This document shows positions 7,678-15,796 of a DNA stretch of 64,000 bases, in pieces; the first letter of the stretch is position 1, and the number at the start of each line of letters is the position of its first letter. The notes under the pieces are model-generated. The model was not told where the DNA came from. It saw nothing but the letters and a program-made list of their open reading frames with translations, and did no database searches. This DNA comes from an uncultured Christensenellaceae bacterium (lineage in GTDB: Bacteria; Bacillota; Clostridia; Christensenellales; Christensenellaceae): positions 98,827 through 162,826 of the forward strand of contig CAJUPM010000001.1 in the NCBI GenBank assembly GCA_910588425.1. Direction: 5' to 3'. The position numbers and the translations under genes were made by a program.

Positions 7678-10600
7678 ATGCCGGATTTTGTGCATTTGCA
7701 TGTTCATAGTGAATACAGCCTGCTGGATGGAGCAGCGAGAATTTCCGAGCTCCCAAAGCGTGCAAAAGAGCTGGGCCAAAAGGCGCTGGCGATTACGGAT
7801 CACGGCGTGATGTACGGCGTGGTGGATTTCTATACCGCCTGCAAAAAGGAAGGCGTTAAGCCCATCATCGGCTGCGAGATGTATGTGGCCGAGGATCTGC
7901 GGGAAAAGAGCCAGGCGGCCCGGGAGTATGCGCATCTGATTCTGCTGGCAAAAAATAACGAGGGCTATAAAAACCTCATGCGCCTTTGCTCCATCGCATC
8001 CGTGGAAGGATACTACTATAAGCCCCGCATCGATTACCAGACCATTGAAAAGCATAAAGAGGGGCTCATCTGCCTTTCGGCCTGCATCGCCGGGGATATC
8101 CCCCAGCTGCTGCTCTCGGGGCAGAAACAGAAGGCATATGAGCTGGCCGGCCGGCTGAAGGCCATGTTCGTAGAGGATTTTTACCTGGAATTGCAGGATC
8201 ACGGCCTGGCCGAGCAGAAGCGGGTCAACCCTATGCTCATCGCCATGGCAAGGGAGCTGGAAATTCCGCTGGTCGTCACCAACGATTCGCACTATATCCG
8301 CAAGGAGGATGCCCGGGCGCAGGAGATTCTGATGTGCCTGCAGATGGGGCGGACGCTGGAACAGGGCGGTCTGATGGAGACGGACGAGTTCTATCTCAAG
8401 AGCGGCGAGGAGATGAGCGCACTGTTTTTGGATGTTCCCGAAGCGATAGAAAATACCGCAAAGATCGCGGAGAAATGTGATGTGGAGATCGAGATGGGGC
8501 GCATCCGCCTGCCTGCTTTCGATGTCCCGGATGGCTTTACCAACGAAGGCTATCTGGAGCATCTGGTGCAAAAAGGGCTCTGCGAGCGCTATGGGCAGGA
8601 GCGCGCCCAGAGCAGTGAATTGCAGGAGCGCGCCCGCTACGAGCTGAAAACCATCCTGGATATGGGCTTTTGCGATTACTTTCTCATCGTCTGGGATTAT
8701 ATGGATTTTGCCCGGAGAAACAGCATTATGGTGGGCCCGGGCCGGGGCAGCGCGGCGGGCAGCATCGTCGCCTATGCCCTGCATATCACGGATATCGATC
8801 CGCTGGAATACAACCTGCTCTTCGAGCGCTTTTTAAACCCGGAGCGCGTCTCCATGCCGGATATCGATATCGATTTCTGCATCGAGCGCCGGGGTGAAGT
8901 CATCGACTATGTCGCGGAGAAATACGGCAAGGATAAAGTCGCCCAGATCATCACATTCGGCACACTGGGCGCCAAGCAGGTGGTGCGGGATGTCGCCAGA
9001 GTCATGCGCATCCCGGTGGCAGATGCAGACCGCATCGCCAAGCTCATCCCCTTTGCCCTGAAAATGACCATCAAAAAGGCGCTGGAGCAGTCGGATAAGC
9101 TGCGCATGGAATACCAGAACAACCCGCAGGTGCATGAATGGCTGGATATGGCCATGAAAGTCGAGGGGATGCCGCGCCAGAGCGGGACGCATGCGGCGGC
9201 CGTCGTCATCACGGGCGAGCCGGTTACGGAATATGCCCCGCTGGCGCTGAACAAAAAGGACGAGAGCATCACAACCCAGTATCACATGAACAACATCAAC
9301 GATCTGGGGCTGCTCAAGATGGATTTCCTGGGCCTGCGCACGCTCACAGTCATCCGGGATACGCTGGCGATGGTCAAAGCCGGGCGGGGGATAGAGGTGG
9401 ATATCGACCATCTGAACCTTGCGGATCCCAAAATTTACGAGATGATCTCTTCCGGCAATACCGAGGGCATCTTCCAGCTGGAAAGCGAGGGCATGACCAG
9501 CCTGATGACCCGCCTGCTGCCAGAAAATCTCGGGGATATCATGGTGGGCATCTCGCTGTTCCGGCCGGGGCCTATGGCAAAAATACCGGATTATATCGAG
9601 TATAAGCATCACCCGGAGCGCGTGAAATACGATCACCCCATTCTGGAGAAAATTCTGAAGGATACCTATGGCTGCATGGTCTATCAGGAGCAGGTCATGG
9701 AGATCGTGCGGGATATGGCGGGCTACTCTCTGGCGCGAAGCGATGAAGTGCGCCGGGCCATGGCGAAAAAGAAAGCGGATGTCATGGAGCGGGAGCGCAA
9801 AATTTTCGTCTATGGCGGAGAGGGCATCGAGGGCGCCGTCGCAAGGGGCGTTCCCGAGGCGGTTGCCCAGCATGTGTTCGACCAGATGATGGATTTTGCC
9901 CAGTATGCCTTCAATAAGTCCCATGCCTGCGCCTATGCCGTCGTCGCCTATCAGACGGCCTATTTGAAGTGCTACTATGAGCCGGAATATATGGCCGCGC
10001 TGTTAAACAGCTTCATCTCCTCTTCGGATAAGCTCTCGCACTATATGAGCTACCTCAAACGGGCAGGCATCCAAATCCTGCTGCCGGATATCAATAAAAG
10101 CGGCCGGCTGTTCACCGTTGAGGATGGGAAGGTGCGCTTTGGGCTTTCCGCGCTGACGGGCGTCGGCGATTCCATCGAGCTGGTATTTGAGGAGCGCAAA
10201 AAAGGCGATTATGAGGATTTCGAGGATTTCGTGCGCCGCAACGCCGGGCATATCAACAAGGCGCAGATCGAATCGCTCATCCTTTCGGGTGCGTTCGATT
10301 TTTCCGGCGCGCACCGCAGTCAGCTGATGATGGTCTATGAAAAGATCTATAAAAACGCCCAAAATGAGGCCAAGTTGGCCAGCACCGGGCAAATCAGCCT
10401 GTTCTCGTTTTCCGAGGAGACCAGGCCCCAGAAGACGCCGCTGCCCGATATTCCCGAATACGACGACCGCCTGCGCCTGACGCTGGAAAAGGAAAAGGCG
10501 GGGCTGTATCTTTCCGGGCATCCGCTGGCAAAATATGCGGATATGCTGGCAAAGCAGAAAGTTGGCGTCGCGGATATTCTGGCCAGCGCGGATGACGAGG

Positions 10601-11106
10601 AAAAACAGCGCTATTTTGAGAGCAGAACCGTGGAGCTTGTGGGCATTCTCTCCTCCCTGCGCACCCGCACCACCAAAAAGACCCGGCAGATGATGGCAAA
10701 CGCCACATTTGAAGATCTCTCGGGCACCATCGGCGTAACCATCTTTCCGGCCGCCTATGCCAACAATGAAGCCAACCTGCGCACGGATGAGATTTGCCGC
10801 ATCAAGGCCAAGGTTGCCGTGGGCGAAGAGCCCGAGCTTTTGCTGGACGATATTCGCCCCTATGTGCAGAAAGCTGGGGAGAACGCGCAAAAGCTCTATC
10901 TGCGTATGCCGGATGAAAATCTCGATATGATCCGGGCGATCAAGGCAGTGCTCCAGAGCTATCAGGGGGAGAGCCCGGTGCGCGTCGCCGTGCAAAAGAC
11001 GGGCAAAGTTTACAGCATGGGCGATGCGCTGAACGTCGCCATCAGCGACCCTCTGCTGGCCCGGCTCAAGGCCCTGGTGGGGGAGGGAAACGTCGCGGTC
11101 AAATAA
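7678..11106 (+). CDS. dnaE: DNA polymerase III alpha subunit (DnaE)
   Basis: 1142 residues, the normal length, starting at MPDFVHLHVHSEYS with AGGAGAAGGAGA upstream; the frame opens 14 codons earlier but without a better site. The N-terminal PHP domain has HLHVHSEYSLLDG and ITDHGVMYG. The palm carries GPGRGSAAGS (about residue 350) and the catalytic PDIDIDF (about residue 392). An OB fold (ELVGILSSLRTRTTKKTRQ onward) is near the C-terminus. It lacks the exonuclease insertion of PolC, so it is the DnaE type; clostridia usually carry both, with PolC the main replicase. A single-gene unit closed by a strong terminator. Confidence 0.98.
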   Translation: MPDFVHLHVHSEYSLLDGAARISELPKRAKELGQKALAITDHGVMYGVVDFYTACKKEGVKPIIGCEMYVAEDLREKSQAAREYAHLILLAKNNEGYKNLMRLCSIASVEGYYYKPRIDYQTIEKHKEGLICLSACIAGDIPQLLLSGQKQKAYELAGRLKAMFVEDFYLELQDHGLAEQKRVNPMLIAMARELEIPLVVTNDSHYIRKEDARAQEILMCLQMGRTLEQGGLMETDEFYLKSGEEMSALFLDVPEAIENTAKIAEKCDVEIEMGRIRLPAFDVPDGFTNEGYLEHLVQKGLCERYGQERAQSSELQERARYELKTILDMGFCDYFLIVWDYMDFARRNSIMVGPGRGSAAGSIVAYALHITDIDPLEYNLLFERFLNPERVSMPDIDIDFCIERRGEVIDYVAEKYGKDKVAQIITFGTLGAKQVVRDVARVMRIPVADADRIAKLIPFALKMTIKKALEQSDKLRMEYQNNPQVHEWLDMAMKVEGMPRQSGTHAAAVVITGEPVTEYAPLALNKKDESITTQYHMNNINDLGLLKMDFLGLRTLTVIRDTLAMVKAGRGIEVDIDHLNLADPKIYEMISSGNTEGIFQLESEGMTSLMTRLLPENLGDIMVGISLFRPGPMAKIPDYIEYKHHPERVKYDHPILEKILKDTYGCMVYQEQVMEIVRDMAGYSLARSDEVRRAMAKKKADVMERERKIFVYGGEGIEGAVARGVPEAVAQHVFDQMMDFAQYAFNKSHACAYAVVAYQTAYLKCYYEPEYMAALLNSFISSSDKLSHYMSYLKRAGIQILLPDINKSGRLFTVEDGKVRFGLSALTGVGDSIELVFEERKKGDYEDFEDFVRRNAGHINKAQIESLILSGAFDFSGAHRSQLMMVYEKIYKNAQNEAKLASTGQISLFSFSEETRPQKTPLPDIPEYDDRLRLTLEKEKAGLYLSGHPLAKYADMLAKQKVGVADILASADDEEKQRYFESRTVELVGILSSLRTRTTKKTRQMMANATFEDLSGTIGVTIFPAAYANNEANLRTDEICRIKAKVAVGEEPELLLDDIRPYVQKAGENAQKLYLRMPDENLDMIRAIKAVLQSYQGESPVRVAVQKTGKVYSMGDALNVAISDPLLARLKALVGEGNVAVK

Positions 11107-11136
11107 ATAGGCCGGGCGGCGGAAAATTTGGAATCA

Positions 11137-11164
11137 AAAAGCGCTCCCAAGCGGGAGCGCTTTT
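11137..11164 (+). terminator. terminator after dnaE
   Basis: Stem AAAAGCGCTCCC / GGGAGCGCTTTT with a 4-base loop. Its symmetry lets it also stop the convergent minus-strand membrane protein gene. Confidence 0.9.
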
Positions 11165-11169
11165 GCTTG

Positions 11170-11712
11170 CTACGGATTCTTTTCCTGCCGCTCTATCAGC
11201 GCCAGAATGCGCGGCCTGTTATACCGCTGTATGATGACGAACAGCAGATCAAACCCCGCGGTGGCCAGGGAAGTCAGGAAGAACACCCAAAAATCCCCGA
11301 AAGGAACAGCCATCAGCAAGGGCAGAAAGCTCAGGGCGACGATGATCTCGTGCGTAACTTCGGCCTGGCACGTAGCCTGGGCGATTTCAGCTGGCGAATG
11401 CCTTTGCAGAGAGAACGACTCGGGCTGATAGGTGGGCAAATAGGCCTTCCATTTTTTTACTTCCAGCCGGGCATAGAGCTTTTTTTCAAAAGGGCGGGGC
11501 CGATACCACTTTTTATGGCAGCTCGTATGGCCGCGCATCGCGCAGCATACCGCCGCGCCGACCAGGATCCGCATGAGCAGATGATAGCAGAAGGTTCCAA
11601 ACGTGATAGCCAGCGAAAGATAAGCGGATGCGCGAAAAAAATGATAGAGCGCAGTAAAAAGGGTTGTGAAAAGCACGCTGAGAAGCGTGCTTATTCCTAG
11701 AAGTTTTGGCAT
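11170..11712 (-). CDS. CrtO-like membrane protein of unknown substrate
   Basis: 180 residues with about four hydrophobic segments (roughly 4-22, 28-58, 125-140, 142-162). The middle part, PFEKKLYARLEVKKWK then LPTY, and the later EVTHEIIVALSFLPL and QRYNRPRIL match my memory of the small clostridial proteins annotated as glycosyl-diaponeurosporenoate acyltransferase (CrtO)-like. True CrtO acylates a staphyloxanthin precursor; no carotenoid genes lie near, so the role here is unknown. GGAGC sits just before the ATG. It is 13 bp downstream of pfkA on the same strand and probably shares its transcript. Confidence 0.6.
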   Translation of the reverse strand: MPKLLGISTLLSVLFTTLFTALYHFFRASAYLSLAITFGTFCYHLLMRILVGAAVCCAMRGHTSCHKKWYRPRPFEKKLYARLEVKKWKAYLPTYQPESFSLQRHSPAEIAQATCQAEVTHEIIVALSFLPLLMAVPFGDFWVFFLTSLATAGFDLLFVIIQRYNRPRILALIERQEKNP

Positions 11713-11725
11713 ATTTGCTCCAAAA

Positions 11726-12688
11726 TCAGTAATTGCTCATGGCCAAATGCTGGTTATAGAGGTCGTAATCGAACTTGAGCGGCATAGCCAGCGCTTCGTC
11801 GATATCGTCGTCGATGATCTTGTTGTCGCGGATGCCGACCACCCGGCCGCCAATGCCCTCCACTAAGAGCCCCACAGCGCGGATGCCCATCTTCTGCGCC
11901 AGAACGCGGTCGAAGGCCGAGGGCGCGCCGCCCCGCTGCACATAGCCCAGCACGATGCACTTGGTATCGTAGCCGGCTTTTTGGCGGATATAGTCCGCAA
12001 GATCCCAGCCCTTGCCTGCACCCTCGCTCATGACGATGATGCTGTTGCTCTTGCCCTTCTGCTCTCTGGTTTTGAGCTCCTGGCAAAGCGTGTCGTAATC
12101 GTGGGGCACTTCGGGCAGCACGATATATTCCGCTTCCCCGGCGACGCCTGCCTGCAATGCGATGTCGCCGCAGTTTCTGCCCATGACCTCCACGACTGCA
12201 ATGCGGTCGTGCGAGAGCATGGTATCCCGGATTTTGGCGATCTCGCCAATAACGCAGTTGACGGCCGTGTCAAAGCCGATGGTGTAATCCGTGTAAGCCA
12301 AATCGTTGTCGATGGTGCCGGGCAGGCCAATCGTGGGCACGCCCAGGTGGTGCAGAGCCTTTGCGCCCTGGAAGCTGCCGTCGCCGCCAATGACGACCAG
12401 GCCGTCAATGCCGAATTTATGGAGCACGTCCACGGCCTTTTTCTGCCCTTCCGGCGTTTTCATTTCCAGGCAGCGCGCGGTTTTGAGAATGGTTCCGCCT
12501 TTATTGACGATAAATTCAACCTGCTTGCTGCGGATTTCGGCCAGGCCGCCGCTGATCAGGCCGGCATAGCCTCCGAGCACGCCCACCGGCGTGATGCCTT
12601 TGGCTTTTGCAGTCCGTACAACAGCGTTGATGGCGGCATTCATAGCGGGGGTGTCTCCGCCGCTTGTCAGAATCGCAATTCTCTTCAT
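11726..12688 (-). CDS. pfkA: ATP-dependent 6-phosphofructokinase
   Basis: 320 residues, the classic bacterial PfkA length. It shows the ATP loop TSGGDTPAMNAAI, the GGDGSFQGA motif, the catalytic TIDNDL (GTIDNDL) and MGRNCGD for substrate binding, with FDTA between. It phosphorylates fructose 6-phosphate in glycolysis, allosterically controlled in the family by PEP/ADP. The ATG of MKRIAIL is chosen with GGAGAG upstream; a GTG three codons earlier is also in frame. A 307-bp AT-rich gap precedes it. Confidence 0.97.
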   Translation of the reverse strand: MKRIAILTSGGDTPAMNAAINAVVRTAKAKGITPVGVLGGYAGLISGGLAEIRSKQVEFIVNKGGTILKTARCLEMKTPEGQKKAVDVLHKFGIDGLVVIGGDGSFQGAKALHHLGVPTIGLPGTIDNDLAYTDYTIGFDTAVNCVIGEIAKIRDTMLSHDRIAVVEVMGRNCGDIALQAGVAGEAEYIVLPEVPHDYDTLCQELKTREQKGKSNSIIVMSEGAGKGWDLADYIRQKAGYDTKCIVLGYVQRGGAPSAFDRVLAQKMGIRAVGLLVEGIGGRVVGIRDNKIIDDDIDEALAMPLKFDYDLYNQHLAMSNY

Positions 12689-12828
12689 GTAACCCACTCT
12701 CCAGACTTAAAAAATTAAAATAGTATGCCATTTATTTCAGGCGCAATTTTCGGTGAAAAACAGAGCAAGCAAAGTTGTGCCAAAAAATGAATCCAGTATG
12801 AAACGAAATTGTAAACAACTTTCGCATT

Positions 12829-12843
12829 GCTAAAAATTTTAGC
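12829..12843. promoter_or_regulatory. operator-like dyad in the pfkA upstream gap
   Basis: Inverted repeat GCTAAAA-A-TTTTAGC, 7-bp arms around one base, about midway in the 307-bp AT-rich gap (12689-12995) between divergent pfkA and an acetyltransferase gene. I see no convincing gene or RNA in the rest of that gap, and only weak promoter matches on both strands. Confidence 0.4.
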
Positions 12844-12995
12844 ACAAAATAACGCTCAAAGCAACTAAAAAACACATCTCCCAGCAAGCTTTCCTAAAAA
12901 TTTCTGAGCGCCGCCAATGCAGAAAAAACGAATGGATGACTTTTGCCGCGCACTGCGGTATACTTTCTATAACGATTGAATGACGGAGGCAGGCC

Positions 12996-13466
12996 ATGGA
13001 AGGGGAAGTGACGCTGATTCGGGCCGGCGCAGGCGACGCGGAGCGGCTTTGGCAGATGCAGACAGAGGCGTTTTCCGGCCTGCTTGCAAAATATCAGGAT
13101 TTTGAAACCAGCCCGGGCAACGAGCCGCTGCAAAAGGTGCGGCAGCGCCTGGCCCAGAGCGAGACGTATTTCTATTTTATCTGCGCCGATGGGCAGAAAG
13201 TGGGTGCAATTCGCGTGGTGGATTCTGGGTGCGGCGCGCCAAAGCGCATCAGCCCGCTGTTCGTTTTGAAAGAATACCGCGGCAGAGGCTTTGCGCAAAA
13301 GGCGATTTTGGCCTGTGAAGCGGTGCACGGCGTAGAGCATTGGGCGCTGGATACCATTTTGCAGGAAGAAGGGAACTGCCGCCTGTATGAGAAGATGGGA
13401 TATCGGGCGACGGGCGAAACGCGGCGTATCAACGACGCCATGACGCTGGTCTACTATGAGAAATAG
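12996..13466 (+). CDS. GNAT family N-acetyltransferase
   Basis: 156 residues with ACGGAGG before the ATG. The acetyl-CoA loop is YRGRGFAQKAI (about residue 91), preceded by the SPLFVLKE strand, and the C-terminus is LYEKMGYRATGETR, typical for small-molecule GNATs. Substrate unknown. The next small ORF overlaps or abuts it, so the two are probably translated from one message ending at the hairpin at 13691. Confidence 0.85.
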   Translation: MEGEVTLIRAGAGDAERLWQMQTEAFSGLLAKYQDFETSPGNEPLQKVRQRLAQSETYFYFICADGQKVGAIRVVDSGCGAPKRISPLFVLKEYRGRGFAQKAILACEAVHGVEHWALDTILQEEGNCRLYEKMGYRATGETRRINDAMTLVYYEK

Positions 13467-13479
13467 CGAGGGAAATAGG

Positions 13480-13680
13480 ATGGATTTCGCCGCATGTTTT
13501 GAAAAGAGCAGGCATTTGCTGCTGGATGGCGCACAGGAGCTGTTTTGCTCCGATCCGGAAGAGCTGGCGGCCCATATGGCCGCGCTGGAGCAGATCCAGC
13601 CCCTCAAGATTTTTGGCGGCTGCTGTGGGACGGACAGCTCGCATATGCAGGCCATCGCAAAGAAACTATCCGGGCAATAG
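13480..13680 (+). CDS. mini-protein like the C-terminus of homocysteine S-methyltransferases
   Basis: 66 residues (73 if the ATG at 13456, overlapping the acetyltransferase stop, is used). The end, LKIFGGCCGTD then SSHMQAIA, matches the last zinc-binding element (GGCCG) of homocysteine S-methyltransferase-like proteins, preceded by a stretch like their final helices (GAQELFCSDPEELAAHMAALEQ). The third zinc Cys and the TIM barrel are missing. GCGAGGGA lies before the ATG at 13480. Either it is a relic of a truncated gene that stayed open, or a real small protein kept for metal or thiol binding. Coding sense is plausible but not proven. Confidence 0.5.
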   Translation: MDFAACFEKSRHLLLDGAQELFCSDPEELAAHMAALEQIQPLKIFGGCCGTDSSHMQAIAKKLSGQ

Positions 13681-13690
13681 CGCGCGATGC

Positions 13691-13712
13691 AAAAAGGCCG
13701 AAAGGCCTTTTT
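13691..13712 (+). terminator. rho-independent terminator
   Basis: AAAAAGGCC-GAAA-GGCCTTTTT, a perfect 9-bp stem with GNRA-type loop and T run, ending the acetyltransferase/mini-protein unit. Confidence 0.9.
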
Positions 13713-13849
13713 TGATTGGAGAAAAGCACAGCGCTAAAAGGAATGCGGCGGCCGCGTTTCGTTTTGATGCCAGAGTTCCGCCTTGAGGAAAGGAAAATTG
13801 GAAAAGTGTTCCATAAAACGAACAATCTCGGGAAAAATGCAAAAATACT

Positions 13850-13879
13850 GTTGCGAATGAGCAACGAGTGCGGTATGAT
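13850..13879 (+). promoter_or_regulatory. promoter with overlapping dyad before the S24 repressor
   Basis: TTGCGA (13851-13856), 17-base spacer, TATGAT (13874-13879). The -35 box is inside an inverted repeat GTTGC-N6-GCAAC (13850-13865), a good place for autorepression by the encoded HTH repressor. A canonical Gram-positive LexA box (CGAAC-N4-GTTCG) is not present. Confidence 0.6.
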
Positions 13880-13908
13880 AGCCATAGGAAAAAGAGAGGA
13901 GCGGCAAT

Positions 13909-14526
13909 ATGCAGCAAAGTTTATCTGAACTCATTCTGCAGGCGATAGGCAGCGGCTCGCGCAACGAATTTTGCAGGCGGGCGGGGATCAGCGCGGGGAA
14001 TCTTTCGCGCATCCTGCGCGGCCAGAGGCCCAGGCCGGAAGTGCTGGCAAAAATTGCGGCGGCGGGATATGGCGCTTCCTATGAACAGCTGATGCAGGCG
14101 GCAAGGTATCTGGAAAAGGAGGGGCAGGAGCAGAGCCCCGGCATCCCCATCTATGGGAGCATTGCGGCGGGCAGCCCGGTGGAGGCATTTGAAGATTTTT
14201 CCGGCTATCTGCGGCTGGATCCCTATCAGCAGGCGCTGGGGGAGGATGCTTTTGCCCTGCGCGTCGTGGGAGACAGCATGGATCTCGCGGGCATTCCGGA
14301 TGGCAGCCTGGTCGTCATCTCCCGGGGCGCGAGGGTGGAAGAGGGCAATATCTGCGCCGTGCTGGTCAACGGCGAGGCGACGGTCAAGCGGGTTTACCAA
14401 AAAAGCGGGCATATTGTGCTGGTGCCCGTCAGCCGCAACCCGGTCTACCAGCCGCAGATCTATTCCGGCGAGGATGACGTCCGCATTTTGGGCAAAGTAA
14501 CCCTCTCGATTGTAGACGTGCAATGA
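13909..14526 (+). CDS. self-cleaving HTH/S24 repressor (LexA/cI-like)
   Basis: 205 residues. Residues about 5-60 are an XRE-type helix-turn-helix (NEFCRRAGISAGNLSRILRG). Residues 80-205 are a peptidase S24 (LexA/UmuD) domain with the cleavage site IAAGSP (Ala87-Gly88), the catalytic Ser123 in VVGDSMD and Lys160 in ATVKRVY. The layout is that of phage-type cI repressors and HTH-UmuD regulators, which cleave themselves on RecA filaments. AGGAG precedes the ATG. Its stop overlaps the polymerase start by 4 bp, so it most likely represses its own operon and releases it after DNA damage (inference). Confidence 0.9.
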   Translation: MQQSLSELILQAIGSGSRNEFCRRAGISAGNLSRILRGQRPRPEVLAKIAAAGYGASYEQLMQAARYLEKEGQEQSPGIPIYGSIAAGSPVEAFEDFSGYLRLDPYQQALGEDAFALRVVGDSMDLAGIPDGSLVVISRGARVEEGNICAVLVNGEATVKRVYQKSGHIVLVPVSRNPVYQPQIYSGEDDVRILGKVTLSIVDVQ

Positions 14527-15755
14527 AAAAAGAGCGCATCATTTTGCACTGCGACTGCAACGGGTTTTACGCCTCGGTGGAATGCTGTCTGCGGCCAGAG
14601 CTTTGGCGCGTCCCCATGGCGGTGGCGGGCAACCCCAAAAGCCGCCACGGGATTATTTTGGCCAAAAACGAGCTGGCCAAGCAAAAGGGCGTGCAAACTG
14701 CCGAGACCATCTGGCAGGCCAAGAGCAAATGCCCGGATCTCGTGCTCGTCCCGCCCCAGCACGATGTTTACCGGGAGTTTTCCCGCCGCATCAACGCGAT
14801 TTACGACGACTATACGGATCTCGTCGAGCCATTCAGCATCGATGAATCCTTTCTGGATATTACAGGCAGCCTGCATCTTTTCGCGAAATCGCCGCAGGAG
14901 CTGGCCGATTTGCTGCGCCGCCGGGTGCGGGAAGAAATTGGGCTGACCATCTCTGTCGGCGTCTCTTTCTGCAAGCTGTTTGCCAAAATGGGCAGCGACT
15001 ATAAGAAGCCGGATGCGACCACGGTCATCACCCGGGAGAACTACCAGCAGCTGCTCTATCCGCTGCCTGTGAGCGCCCTGCTGTTTGTGGGCAAGTCTGC
15101 GGCGGAAAAGCTAGGCAAACTGGGCATCCGCACGATCGGGGAGCTGGCTGTGCGGGATCGGGAGAGCATCGTCGGCGTGCTGGGCAAAAACGGCGGCCAG
15201 CTTTGGGATCAGGCGAGAGGGCTGGACGACAGCCCCGTCGTTCCGGTGCGGGAGAGCGGCATTGCCAAATCCATCGGCCGGGGAATGACTTTTAAGCGCA
15301 ATCTGCTGGGGGCAGAGGAAGTGCGGGTGGGCATCGAGCACTTGGCGGATGACGTGGCCGCGCGTCTGCGCGCGCATGGGCTCAAATGCCGCACGGTTCA
15401 GCTCTCCATCAAGAGCCCGAGCTTAAAAGTCATCCAGCGCCAGAAGCCGCTGGCTGCGCCGAGTTTCCTGTTCCGGGAAATTGCGGATGCCGCGATGGAG
15501 CTGTTTTGCGCCAGCTGGGAACAGGGCGCGCCTGTTCGGGCGCTGACGGTTACGGCGCAAAACCTGGTGAGCCAGGAGCAGGCCATTGAGCAGCTGGATC
15601 TTTTGGGAGAGCAAAGCAAAAAACGGGAAAAACTCGGCAAGCTGGAGCAGGCCGTCTATGCCCTGCGCCAGCGCTTTGGCGAGGACAGCATCGGCCCGGC
15701 GGCGACGTTTGAGCACGAGCTGTTCGCCAAAGAAGAGGAGGAAGCGGAGGAATAG
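14523..15755 (+). CDS. dinB: Y-family translesion DNA polymerase (DinB/Pol IV type)
   Basis: 410 residues, overlapping the repressor by ATGA. Catalytic residues are Asp11 in HCDCNGFYASVE (steric-gate aromatic in FY) and Asp107-Glu108 in SIDESFLD; the helix-hairpin-helix region is at LGIRTIGELA; the little-finger domain follows from about residue 240. The C-terminus is acidic rather than ending in a clear clamp-binding peptide, though QLDLLG near residue 358 could serve. It synthesises across lesions in damaged DNA. UmuC-like wording of the first motif (DCN in place of DMD) is common in clostridial members. Confidence 0.95.
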   Translation: MKKERIILHCDCNGFYASVECCLRPELWRVPMAVAGNPKSRHGIILAKNELAKQKGVQTAETIWQAKSKCPDLVLVPPQHDVYREFSRRINAIYDDYTDLVEPFSIDESFLDITGSLHLFAKSPQELADLLRRRVREEIGLTISVGVSFCKLFAKMGSDYKKPDATTVITRENYQQLLYPLPVSALLFVGKSAAEKLGKLGIRTIGELAVRDRESIVGVLGKNGGQLWDQARGLDDSPVVPVRESGIAKSIGRGMTFKRNLLGAEEVRVGIEHLADDVAARLRAHGLKCRTVQLSIKSPSLKVIQRQKPLAAPSFLFREIADAAMELFCASWEQGAPVRALTVTAQNLVSQEQAIEQLDLLGEQSKKREKLGKLEQAVYALRQRFGEDSIGPAATFEHELFAKEEEEAEE

Positions 15756-15796
15756 GCGGCGCCGGTTTCATGCAAAATAAGCGGAAGGAGCAGGAG

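Noticed and set aside
7678-11106. Intein or split in dnaE
   Set aside because: The gene has the normal length and unbroken domain order.
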